Assembly (NCBI GenBank): GCA_945897655.1
Contig: CAMDHB010000065.1
Location: 1-11,911, forward strand
Direction: 5' to 3'
From: Pseudorhodobacter antarcticus
Lineage (GTDB): Bacteria > Pseudomonadota > Alphaproteobacteria > Rhodobacterales > Rhodobacteraceae
DNA length: 11,911 nt
The notes below the pieces were generated by a model. That model was not told the origin of the DNA. It searched no databases and worked only from the letters and a program-made list of their open reading frames with translations. This document shows positions 1 through 6,917 of this stretch, piece by piece; within the stretch, counting starts at the first letter, position 1, and every line of letters begins with the position of its first letter. A program made the position numbers and the translations under genes.

Positions 1-71
1 AATCCTCGGGGCCGCCCGCCGATCTGGTGGACAAGATCAAGGCCAAACGGCCCGACTGGAAGGGGTTTTGA
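1..71 (+). CDS. soxD: Sarcosine oxidase delta subunit, C-terminal end (partial)
   Basis: Only the last 22 codons are in the window, ending in TGA at 69-71. The readable tail is SSGPPADLVDKIKAKRPDW followed by KGF, a charged, RPDW-containing C-terminus of the kind seen in heterotetrameric sarcosine oxidase delta subunits. In the family, delta is a small subunit that binds zinc through cysteine and histidine residues, which lie upstream of the window. The stop is one base from the soxA ATG, the arrangement expected in a soxBDAG operon. The call rests mostly on this position, because 22 residues are too few to identify a family on their own. Confidence 0.7.
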   Translation, partial: SSGPPADLVDKIKAKRPDWKGF

Positions 72-72
72 G

Positions 73-2964
73 ATGAGCACCCGTTTGATGAAGGGTGGCC
101 GGTTCATTGACCGCGCCAAGGCCTTAGGGTTTTCGTTCAATGGCAAGCAGTTGCGCGCCTTTGCCGGGGATACCCTGGCCGCCGCATTGCTGGCCAATGA
201 CCAGATGCTGGTCGGCCGTTCGTTCAAGTATCACCGTCCGCGTGGCATTGTCGCAAGCGGGGCTGAGGAGCCCAATGCCCTGATGAACATGGGCGAAGGC
301 GGGCAGTTCGAACCGAATCAGCGAGCCACCACAACCGAAGTGTTCGAAGGGTTGAAGGCTGCCAGCCAGAACCATTGGCCGAGCCTGGAGTTTGACGTGG
401 GCGTCGTCAACAATCTTGCGGCGAGGTTCCTGCCGGGCGGGTTCTACTACAAGACCTTCATGTACCCTCGCGCGGCGTGGAAGCATGTCTTTGAACCTGT
501 CATCCGCAAGTCAGCGGGTCTGGGCAAGGCACCCAAGGGGCATGATTCCGACCGTTATGAACAGGCCTATGCCCACTGCGACGTTCTGGTTGCCGGTGGC
601 GGGATGGCCGGGCTCGAGGCAGCCTTGCAGGCCGCGCAGGCAGGCAAGCGGGTTCTGGTGCTGGAGCAGACCGCCCATTGGGGTGGCCGGGCGGTTGTGG
701 ACGGCGACGAGGCGGCGCGCGACTGGGTCAAGACCACCGTGCAAACCCTCGGTGGGATGAAGAATGTCCGGATGCGCCTGCGCTGCATGGCGGCGGGGGT
801 TTATGACCACGGCTATGTCTTGGCCGATGAAAAGGTGGCCGATCATACGCCGGGTGACGGGCGCCCCAAGCACCGGCTGTGGCGTATCCGGGCGGAACAG
901 ATTATCGCGGCGACTGGCGCGATCGAACGGCCCTTGTCCTTTGCCGGGAATGACATTCCGGGGGTCATGCTCGCCTCGGCGGTGCGTGATTATGTTCTGG
1001 GCTATGGCGTCAGTCCCGGTGACCGGACGGTTGTCGTGACCAACAATGACGACGCCTATATGACCGCGATTGCGTTGAAAGAGGCCGGTTTGGCCGTGCC
1101 CTGCATCGTGGATGCGCGGACACAGGTGTCGGGTGTTCTGGTGGACCGCGCACGGGCCTTGGGCATCAGGGTCGAGACGGGCAAGGGCATCGCCAAGGTC
1201 AAAGGTGGCAAGCGCGTCACGGGTGTTGCGTTGTGCATGCAGGCGGGCGAGGGTGCCGTACTGGAGGAGATCGCCTGTGAGTCCGTCGCCATGTCGGGCG
1301 GATGGTCGCCGGTGGTGCATTTGTGGAGCCATTGCGGCGGCAAGCTGCTCTGGGATGAGGCACACAGCCATTTCCGCCCCGACGCGACACGGCCACCTAC
1401 CGGCCATGACGGTGCGGGGATGGTGATCTGTGTTGGGGCCGCCAATGGGGATGGTTTGGCGCAGCCGGAGCCGGTGTGGATCATGCCGCAGGGGGCGGGG
1501 ACTGCGCTGAAATCAAAGATGTGGTTGGATTATCAGAACGACGTGAAGGTTTCGGATGTGCAACTGGCCGCCCGTGAGGGCTATGAGAGTGTCGAGCATA
1601 CCAAGCGTTACACCACGCTGGGCATGGCGACGGATCAGGGCAAGCTGAGCAACATCAACGGGCTGGCGGTGCTGGCAGATGCGCTGAACGCTCCGATTCC
1701 GGCGGTGGGCACCACGACATTCCGGCCGCCCTATACCCCCGTCGTGTTCGGTGCCCTTGCCGGTGAAAGCCGTGGCGAGATTTTCCAGCCGATGCGCGGC
1801 ACGCCGATCCATGCCTGGCATCAGGCGAACGGAGCCTATTTCGAGCCTGTCGGGTTGTGGCGGCGGCCCTATTGCTTCCCGCGCGGTGGGGAAAACCACG
1901 CGCAGGCGGTGGAGCGGGAGATCCTGAACACCCGTGCCAATGTGGGGCTGCTGGATGCCTCGACCCTGGGCAAGTTGATCGTCAAGGGGCCGGATGCGGG
2001 GCGGTTTCTGGACATGCTGTACACAGGGGTCATGTCGACCCTTGGGATTGGCAAGTGCCGCTATGGGCTGATGTGCAACGAGAACGGCTTTCTGTCCGAT
2101 GACGGCGTGGTCATCCGGCTGAGTGAGGATACTTGGCTTTGCCACACCACGACCGGTGGTGCCGACCGTATCCATGCCCATATGGAAGACTGGTTGCAGT
2201 GCGAATGGTGGGATTGGCAGGTCTATGTGGCCAATGTGACCGAGCAATATGCCCAGATCGCCGTGGCGGGCCCCAAGGCGCGCAAGGTGTTGGAGGCGTT
2301 GGGCGGGATGGATGTCAGCGCCGAAGCGATGCCGTTCATGACCTTTGCCGATGGGACCTTGGGTGGGCTGCCGGTGCGGGTGCATCGGATCAGCTTTTCG
2401 GGGGAACTCAGCTATGAAATCGCCGTTCCCGCCGGACAGGGGCGGGCGCTGTGGGACAAGCTGGTGGAGGCCGGTGCCGCTTTTGGAGTGATGCCTTACG
2501 GGACCGAGGCCATGCATATCATGCGGGCCGAGAAGGGGTTCATCATGATCGGGGACGAGACGGATGGAACCGTCATCCCGCAGGATCTGAACCTGGGTTG
2601 GGCGATATCGAAGAAGAAGGCGGATTATCTGGGCAAGCGAGGGCAGGAGCGGACCTATCTGTCCCGCGCCGACCGCTGGACGCTGGCAGGGTTCGAGACG
2701 CTGGATGGGTCGGTCATTCCCGATGGGGCCTATATCATAGCCGAAGGAATGAATGGGAACGGGCAGAGGAACACCCAAGGGCGGGTCACGTCGACCTATT
2801 TCAGCCCGACCTTGAAGAAGGGGATTGCGATGGGGTTGATCGTGGGGGGCTTGGGCCGGATGGGCGATGTGGTCGAGTTCAACACGGTGACCGGGGGCAC
2901 GGTGAAGGCCAAGGTTGTCGATCCGGTGTTCTATGACAAGGAAGGGGTTCAGCAAAATGTCTGA
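73..2964 (+). CDS. soxA: Sarcosine oxidase alpha subunit
   Basis: This is the large subunit of heterotetrameric sarcosine oxidase, a cytoplasmic enzyme that converts sarcosine, O2 and tetrahydrofolate to glycine, H2O2 and 5,10-methylene-THF. Residues about 10-95 form the N-terminal domain (DTLAAALLAND, SFKYHRPRG, EEPNAL). Residues 170-180 read DVLVAGGGMAG, the dinucleotide-binding loop that holds NAD in this family. The block ATGAIERPLSFAGNDIPG and the signature GAANG (455-459) follow. From about residue 577 the protein is a GcvT-like folate-binding domain, with the block RAEKGFIMIGDETDGTVIPQ near 818-837 and a GcvT C-terminal barrel at about 865-955. The ATG has a strong ribosome site (GGAAGGGG, 58-65). 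It lies 1 nt after soxD, and its 3' end overlaps soxG by 8 nt. At 963 residues it is shorter than the roughly 1,000 I expect in Rhodobacteraceae. The loss appears to lie just after GAANG, where only eight residues separate it from VWIMPQG (see findings). Confidence 0.96.
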   Translation: MSTRLMKGGRFIDRAKALGFSFNGKQLRAFAGDTLAAALLANDQMLVGRSFKYHRPRGIVASGAEEPNALMNMGEGGQFEPNQRATTTEVFEGLKAASQNHWPSLEFDVGVVNNLAARFLPGGFYYKTFMYPRAAWKHVFEPVIRKSAGLGKAPKGHDSDRYEQAYAHCDVLVAGGGMAGLEAALQAAQAGKRVLVLEQTAHWGGRAVVDGDEAARDWVKTTVQTLGGMKNVRMRLRCMAAGVYDHGYVLADEKVADHTPGDGRPKHRLWRIRAEQIIAATGAIERPLSFAGNDIPGVMLASAVRDYVLGYGVSPGDRTVVVTNNDDAYMTAIALKEAGLAVPCIVDARTQVSGVLVDRARALGIRVETGKGIAKVKGGKRVTGVALCMQAGEGAVLEEIACESVAMSGGWSPVVHLWSHCGGKLLWDEAHSHFRPDATRPPTGHDGAGMVICVGAANGDGLAQPEPVWIMPQGAGTALKSKMWLDYQNDVKVSDVQLAAREGYESVEHTKRYTTLGMATDQGKLSNINGLAVLADALNAPIPAVGTTTFRPPYTPVVFGALAGESRGEIFQPMRGTPIHAWHQANGAYFEPVGLWRRPYCFPRGGENHAQAVEREILNTRANVGLLDASTLGKLIVKGPDAGRFLDMLYTGVMSTLGIGKCRYGLMCNENGFLSDDGVVIRLSEDTWLCHTTTGGADRIHAHMEDWLQCEWWDWQVYVANVTEQYAQIAVAGPKARKVLEALGGMDVSAEAMPFMTFADGTLGGLPVRVHRISFSGELSYEIAVPAGQGRALWDKLVEAGAAFGVMPYGTEAMHIMRAEKGFIMIGDETDGTVIPQDLNLGWAISKKKADYLGKRGQERTYLSRADRWTLAGFETLDGSVIPDGAYIIAEGMNGNGQRNTQGRVTSTYFSPTLKKGIAMGLIVGGLGRMGDVVEFNTVTGGTVKAKVVDPVFYDKEGVQQNV

Positions 2965-3508
2965 TCCAATATCGGCACTGGGCGGGGCGACTTTCAACGG
3001 GTTTGCAAAGGTTCGGGAGATTGGGCCGCTGGGGATGATTTCCTTGCGGGCCAAGCCGGGCGTTGCGGGGCTGGAGGCGGCGATACGGGGCGTGACAGGA
3101 ACTGGCGTTCCGGGGCAGCGGCGGATCGAGGTTCAGGGTGACTGTGCGGCGGCTTGGATGAGCCCGGATGAATACCTGCTGATCCTGTCCTATGATCGGA
3201 CCGGGGCGGCGATGGAGGGGATTGGCGCGGCCTTGGCCGGGCAGCATCATCTGGCAGCGGTGGTTTCGGATGCCCGGGCGGTGTTCCGGATTGAGGGGGA
3301 GCGGGCGGATCAGGTGATCCGCAAGCTGTGCCCGGTTGATCTGGACAGGCTGGAGCCGGGTGAGATCAGGCGGACCCGGGCGGCGCAGGTGGCGGCGGCG
3401 TTCTGGCGGCAGGGGGAGGGGTTCACGCTGGTCTGTTTCAGGTCAGTCGCACCCTATGTGATGGGTCTGCTGACCCATTCGGCGATGGTGGGGTCGGAGT
3501 TGGAGTGA
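2957..3508 (+). CDS. soxG: Sarcosine oxidase gamma subunit
   Basis: This 183-residue protein begins MSDPISALGGATFNGFAKVREI and matches the gamma subunit pattern: a small GcvT-like domain with MSPDEYLLI near residues 71-79, a central VSDARAVFRIEG segment and RKLCPVDLDRLEPGEIRRTR before the end. In the family, gamma is a structural subunit packed against alpha and carries no catalytic cofactor of its own. I chose the ATG at 2957 rather than the in-frame ATG at 2915. It overlaps the soxA stop by 8 nt, has AAGGAAGGGG just upstream, and gives the expected N-terminus. The earlier start would add 14 residues read out of frame from soxA. Gamma is the last gene of the operon, and a palindromic region starts two bases after its stop. 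Confidence 0.93.
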   Translation: MSDPISALGGATFNGFAKVREIGPLGMISLRAKPGVAGLEAAIRGVTGTGVPGQRRIEVQGDCAAAWMSPDEYLLILSYDRTGAAMEGIGAALAGQHHLAAVVSDARAVFRIEGERADQVIRKLCPVDLDRLEPGEIRRTRAAQVAAAFWRQGEGFTLVCFRSVAPYVMGLLTHSAMVGSELE

Positions 3509-3510
3509 GG

Positions 3511-3541
3511 GTGTCCACATGTGGACACTTTGAAAAAGTGT
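3511..3541. terminator. 18-bp perfect palindrome with overlapping hairpin between convergent genes
   Basis: GTGTCCACATGTGGACAC at 3511-3528 is a perfect 18-bp palindrome that begins 2 bp after the soxG stop. A second inverted repeat overlaps its right arm: ACACTTT (3525-3531), loop GAA, AAAGTGT (3535-3541). Both can form hairpins in RNA from either strand. The position between convergent 3' ends suits a bidirectional terminator. However, no clean U-tract follows on either strand, and perfect symmetry equally suits a dimeric DNA-binding protein. The symmetry is seen directly; the terminator role is inferred. Confidence 0.5.
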
Positions 3542-3568
3542 TGTAAATCAATAGTTTAATGATTTCTG

Positions 3569-3584
3569 TTAACCTGATCTTAAC
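3569..3584. promoter_or_regulatory. CtrA-type binding site (TTAA-N7-TTAAC)
   Basis: TTAACCTGATCTTAAC matches exactly the full-site consensus TTAA-N7-TTAAC of the alphaproteobacterial response regulator CtrA. It lies 12 bp past the RTX stop codon in a patch much richer in A+T than its surroundings (about 3529-3584). A further TTAA occurs at 3556-3559, and a 6-bp inverted repeat AAATCA/TGATTT spans 3545-3565. No gene starts nearby on either strand, so a promoter role is not evident. Chance occurrence in an A+T-rich patch is possible. Confidence 0.4.
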
Positions 3585-3596
3585 TCGCCCGTCGCG

Positions 3597-5513
3597 TCAG
3601 CCGAACAGGAAATTGCCCGCTGTCAGGTCGTTCAGGTCGATGTCTGTCAGGGTAATAGTGTTGCCGGCCGCGACGGTGATGACCACGTCAGCGCCGTCCT
3701 GGGACATTATGGCGAGCACATCAAAGATGTTGTTCACCTCGGAGCCTTTGAACTTGATCTGATCAACGCTGACCTCGAAATTGTTGATAACGTCGTTGTT
3801 GGGACCAATGCTGGTCAAAAACACAAAGTCGTCGGACCCGGTGCCGCCGTCCAGGGTGTCATTGTCCGAGCCGCCAAAGATCAGATCATTGCCCTTGCCG
3901 CCAAAGATCAGGTCATTGCCAACCTCGCCATACAGGGTGTCAGCGCTGTCGCCGCCATAAAGGCTGTCCTCGGCGTTGTAGCCCTTGATGACATCCTTGC
4001 CTTTGCCGCCATAGATCTTGTCGGCGTCGCCATCATTCGGGTCGGCCGTCTCGCCCGCAGCGCGCCCGCCGTAAATCGTGTCGTCGCCGCTGCCGCCCGA
4101 CAGGGTATCATTGCCGGTGCCGCCATAGGCAAACTCGTCCTTGACGCTGCCGCGCCAGTCGTCATTGCCGGTGCCACCATAAGCGCTCATCGAGCCCAGG
4201 CCCGCGCGGAACAGGTCATCCCCGCCATTGCCGCGCGCAAGCGTGTCACGGGCAAAGTTGAAGAACATGTCGTCGTCGTCACCGCCCTCGAAACTGCCCG
4301 CGGCACCTGCGCCGATTTCCAGCAGGGTCACGCCACCTGACGCACCGCCCGTCGACGAGGCCGCGACAACCACAAGACGGCCGTTCAGTTCGACGATGTC
4401 CAGACCTTGGGTGTTCTGGATATAGGCCGTGCCTTGGCCGGCCAAAACGTGGGGTTCGCCATTTGAAACGGTTTGCAGCAGGGTCAGCGCCCCAGAACTG
4501 CCATTCATGTGGAGCAGGCTGACCGAGCTGTTGGTGGCGTCGCTCGTGACAAGAAAGGTTTCGCCCATGTAGTCGATGGTTTTCATCTCGACCATCGCTT
4601 CGTTGTTGTAGGTGTCCCCAAGGGAGACGGCCCCCCGGAACCGGAGTTCATCGCCCAGAAGCTGATAGGTAAAGACCGATTTCGTGGTCACGTCAAAGGT
4701 AAAGGCCACCGCGATATACTGGCTGATCTGAGCCACATGCAGGCCCTTGGTCGAGAACCAGTTGGCCTGGACACCCTGATCCACGCTGGGGGTGGCTGTG
4801 TCGATCAGGGTCAGCGTGCCGTTACCGGAAAGGCGCCACAGGCCCAACCCTTCGGCCCCATTGGCTGCCGTTACGACATAGCTGATATTGCCAAGATGGG
4901 CAGAGCCCACGTCCACCACGCCGTTCAGCGGCAGGTCCGGGTTGACCAGTTCGGTTGCGGTCTTGATCCGGCCCAAGGAGCCGTCACTTCCCAAGGACAC
5001 CACCGAGATCGAGTTGTTGAAGGTCGAGACGCTGACGACAAAGGACTTGAACCCGACCCGGGCCACTGTGAAATCATCGAGGCCGCGCAGGGCGGTGTCC
5101 GAGGTCACGCTGTCGATCAGGGTCAGGTCGCCAAAGCTGTCGCCGGGGGTCTGGTCCATCAGAAAGACGGAGAGAGTGCCGGGATCCTCATTGCTTTGCA
5201 GCTTGTGCGAGGCGGTGATCAGGACGGTGCCGAAGCCCGGGTTCACAAGTTCGATCTCGCGCGGGCCGTAAAGGCCGCCGACCTCGGCATCGGTGATTGC
5301 GAATACAAAGGGGGTTATGGGAAGGTTGTTGATGCGAGAGAAGTCGATCAACTGGATGCCGTGGTCGATGCTGGCGCTGACATAGGCATAGATGGCGCCG
5401 TCCGAGACAAAGGCCTCGACATCCCAGGCGCCGTCCAGAATGGGGGCGAGGGGGTTCAGGAAGTCGGTGATTGTGCCGCCCTTGTAGGCGAAGTCGGGAA
5501 CGAACACGGCCAT
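3597..5513 (-). CDS. RTX calcium-binding secreted protein with beta-propeller-like N-terminus
   Basis: This 638-residue protein has two parts. Residues 1 to about 410 carry blade-like repeats that alternate a beta segment with a GxLxLID-type turn (for example YVVTAANGAEGLGLWRL, FLVTSDATNSSVSLLHM, FVVSVSTFNNSISVVSL), as in seven-bladed lactonase-like propellers. Residues about 415-562 hold RTX nonapeptides (GGTGNDTLSGGSGDDTIYGG and others) that bind calcium and fold outside the cell. The run is interrupted by an insert, RAAGETADPNDGDADK. The last 75 residues end DLTAGNFLFG, a hydrophobic C-terminus typical of type I secretion signals. There is no N-terminal signal peptide, as expected for type I export. 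I chose the ATG at 5513 because AAAAGGA sits 6 nt upstream and the N-terminus MAVFVPDFAYKG starts the domain cleanly; an upstream in-frame ATG (5588) gives an unstructured 25-residue extension. No transporter genes lie nearby. The enzymatic or binding role is unknown. Confidence 0.85.
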   Translation of the reverse strand: MAVFVPDFAYKGGTITDFLNPLAPILDGAWDVEAFVSDGAIYAYVSASIDHGIQLIDFSRINNLPITPFVFAITDAEVGGLYGPREIELVNPGFGTVLITASHKLQSNEDPGTLSVFLMDQTPGDSFGDLTLIDSVTSDTALRGLDDFTVARVGFKSFVVSVSTFNNSISVVSLGSDGSLGRIKTATELVNPDLPLNGVVDVGSAHLGNISYVVTAANGAEGLGLWRLSGNGTLTLIDTATPSVDQGVQANWFSTKGLHVAQISQYIAVAFTFDVTTKSVFTYQLLGDELRFRGAVSLGDTYNNEAMVEMKTIDYMGETFLVTSDATNSSVSLLHMNGSSGALTLLQTVSNGEPHVLAGQGTAYIQNTQGLDIVELNGRLVVVAASSTGGASGGVTLLEIGAGAAGSFEGGDDDDMFFNFARDTLARGNGGDDLFRAGLGSMSAYGGTGNDDWRGSVKDEFAYGGTGNDTLSGGSGDDTIYGGRAAGETADPNDGDADKIYGGKGKDVIKGYNAEDSLYGGDSADTLYGEVGNDLIFGGKGNDLIFGGSDNDTLDGGTGSDDFVFLTSIGPNNDVINNFEVSVDQIKFKGSEVNNIFDVLAIMSQDGADVVITVAAGNTITLTDIDLNDLTAGNFLFG

Positions 5514-5585
5514 GGGAAATCCTTTTCTTAGAATGTGTTGGGTCGTGGAATGCCAAGAAACACTGGCGTGGGTGCGGGATTCGGT

Positions 5586-5614
5586 CAACCCCGTTTCGCT
5601 TCGGTAAGGGGTTG
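5586..5614. promoter_or_regulatory. Inverted repeat CAACCCC/GGGGTTG upstream of RTX gene
   Basis: CAACCCC (5586-5592) and GGGGTTG (5608-5614) are exact reverse complements separated by 15 bp. The repeat lies 73-101 bp upstream of the RTX start codon, where it could be an operator or a hairpin in the RTX leader RNA. The symmetry is direct observation; the function is a guess. Confidence 0.35.
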
Positions 5615-5680
5615 CTGACCTGTGGCATCCGTCCGGATTGCATGGGGCGAGGGTCTGCGGATGCTGGCATGGGCAGGGTT

Positions 5681-5701
5681 GGCCGTCGTTTCGAGACGGC
5701 C
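5681..5701. terminator. Hairpin GGCCGTC/GACGGCC
   Basis: A perfect 7-bp, GC-rich stem (GGCCGTC at 5681-5687, GACGGCC at 5695-5701) encloses a 7-nt loop. It lies about 100 bp before the small secreted gene and 168 bp before the RTX start. No T-tract follows on either strand, so a factor-independent terminator is unlikely in simple form. A leader structure or protein-binding site is equally possible. Confidence 0.35.
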
Positions 5702-5797
5702 TGATGCCGGGATATCCGTATCTTGGGGGCTGATTTGGATGGACTTGCGCGGTCAGGTTGTGCAGGTTGCGGACAGATTTAACCTTGGGATGTTCAT

Positions 5798-6217
5798 ATG
5801 CGGAACTTGCAATTGAGATTGGTCACCATGCTTTTGGCCGCCATGCCCTTTGGGATGGGAGCCACGACGGCTGCGGCCAAGTTTCTGGATTGCGCGGTGA
5901 GCCCCGGTGATGATGATAACAACTGGCTGACGGAGCGCTATGTTTTCAAGATCGACGAGGCTGAAGGCACTGTGTTGGTCGATGATGGGCTGATCGAGTA
6001 CGTCAATAAAGGGCCAATTTCCGGAGACCTGGTAGAAAACAGCGACGTCAGGATTGTGGTGGCCTGGGATCTGATCACGCTCAGCCGATCTGGGCAGCGG
6101 ACCAAGATGATCTTTCGTGGCACCTATTTCGTCAAGCTGAAGCAGTTTCAATTGAGGTCCAAACCGATGGGCTATCGGAATGATTACGAGGCCAATGGAA
6201 CCTGCGTGATCAGCTGA
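5798..6217 (+). CDS. Small secreted protein of unknown function
   Basis: I do not recognise this 139-residue protein. It begins with a clear Sec signal peptide: positively charged MRNLQLRLV, a hydrophobic stretch to about residue 24, and an AAA site with probable cleavage before Lys28. That leaves a mature protein of about 112 residues. The mature part has two cysteines, Cys32 near its start and Cys136 near its end, placed so that a periplasmic disulfide could tie the termini together. The middle looks beta-rich (YVFKIDEAEGTVLVDDG, VRIVVAWDLITLS, KMIFRGTYFVKLK). The ATG at 5798 is preceded by a modest ribosome site (TTGGGA). It stands alone: divergent from the RTX gene, with a 100-bp gap before sodB. 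Expression is supported only by the intact frame and signal peptide. Confidence 0.75.
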   Translation: MRNLQLRLVTMLLAAMPFGMGATTAAAKFLDCAVSPGDDDNNWLTERYVFKIDEAEGTVLVDDGLIEYVNKGPISGDLVENSDVRIVVAWDLITLSRSGQRTKMIFRGTYFVKLKQFQLRSKPMGYRNDYEANGTCVIS

Positions 6218-6250
6218 CCGCGAAAGGACGCCGACTGCGCGCAGCGGGCC

Positions 6251-6280
6251 TTGACCTTCGGGACAAGGGACCCCTTATTG
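6251..6280 (+). promoter_or_regulatory. Candidate sodB promoter
   Basis: TTGACC (6251-6256) is a good -35 element. A spacer of 18 bp leads to TTATTG (6275-6280), a weak -10. The pair lies 38 bp before the sodB ATG, in the 100-bp gap after the secreted-protein gene. A small inverted repeat AAGGG-AC-CCCTT (6265-6276) overlaps the spacer. This is a consensus match only. Confidence 0.3.
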
Positions 6281-6317
6281 TCGGGCAGCGAACACCCCCC
6301 GAACAGGAGAGCCCCAA

Positions 6318-6917
6318 ATGGCCTTTACCCTTCCCGATCTGCCCTATGCGCATGACGCCCTTGCCGGTCTTGGCATGTCGAAAGAGACGTTCGAAGACCA
6401 CCACGACATCCACCACAAGGCCTATGTCGACAATGGCAACAAGCTGATTGCCGGGACCGAGTGGGAGGGCAAGTCGGTCGAAGAGATCGTCGTGGGCACC
6501 TATAACAAGACCTCGGTCGCGCAGAACGGCATTTTCAACAATGCGAGCCAGCACTGGAACCATGCGCTGTTCTGGGAAGTGATGGGCACGGGCGGCAAGG
6601 TGATGGCGCCGGAACTGGAAAAGGCGCTGGTTGACAGCTTTGGGTCGGTTGCGAAGTTCAAGGAAGACTTCTCGGCTGCCGGTGCCGGTCAGTTCGGGTC
6701 GGGCTGGGCTTGGCTGGTGAAGGACGCCACAGGTGCGCTGAAGGTCACCAAGACCGAGAATGGCGTGAACCCGCTGTGCTTTGGTCAGACCGCGCTTCTG
6801 GGCTGCGATGTGTGGGAGCATTCCTATTACATCGATTTCCGCAACAAGCGTCCGGCGTATCTGGCGAACTTCCTGGACAAGCTGGTTGACTGGGATGCGG
6901 TTGCTGCCAAGCTGTAA
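6318..6917 (+). CDS. sodB: Superoxide dismutase, iron type
   Basis: This 199-residue cytoplasmic enzyme dismutates superoxide to O2 and H2O2. It aligns throughout with the Fe/Mn superoxide dismutase family. The metal ligands are His28 (ETFEDHH), His82 (NNASQHWNH), Asp164 and His168 (DVWEHSYYIDFRNKRPAYL). Gln78 in the NNASQHWNH motif sits where iron enzymes carry their active-site glutamine (Gln69 in E. coli SodB), so I favour iron over manganese; some alphaproteobacterial members accept both. The length is normal and no signal peptide is present. The ATG is well supported by AGGAGA at 6305-6310, 7 nt upstream. Its TAA stop is followed immediately, in the same frame, by the GTG start of the phosphoesterase gene, so the two are probably co-transcribed. 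Confidence 0.97.
   Translation: MAFTLPDLPYAHDALAGLGMSKETFEDHHDIHHKAYVDNGNKLIAGTEWEGKSVEEIVVGTYNKTSVAQNGIFNNASQHWNHALFWEVMGTGGKVMAPELEKALVDSFGSVAKFKEDFSAAGAGQFGSGWAWLVKDATGALKVTKTENGVNPLCFGQTALLGCDVWEHSYYIDFRNKRPAYLANFLDKLVDWDAVAAKL

Larger units (their letters stand above)
5514..5797. other. Divergent intergenic region (284 bp) with two inverted repeats
   Basis: This region separates the divergent starts of the RTX gene (minus) and the small secreted protein (plus), so promoters for both should lie here. I found no convincing -35/-10 pair on either strand. It contains two perfect inverted repeats, listed separately, and no ORF that I would call a gene. Confidence 0.5.

Noticed and set aside
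1513..3054. A 513-codon minus-strand open frame opposite soxA and soxG
   Set aside because: The His/Arg/Pro/Gln-rich composition is typical of an antisense shadow in high-GC DNA, and soxA and soxG are certain.
3511..3528. Two inverted DnaA boxes within the palindrome, with the CtrA site suggesting a replication origin
   Set aside because: GTGTCCACA differs at two positions from TTATCCACA, no further boxes are clustered here, and no replication genes are nearby.
3559..3762. A 67-codon plus-strand open frame after soxG
   Set aside because: Most of it is antisense to the RTX gene's C-terminus; it has no ribosome site and its composition resembles shadow frames.
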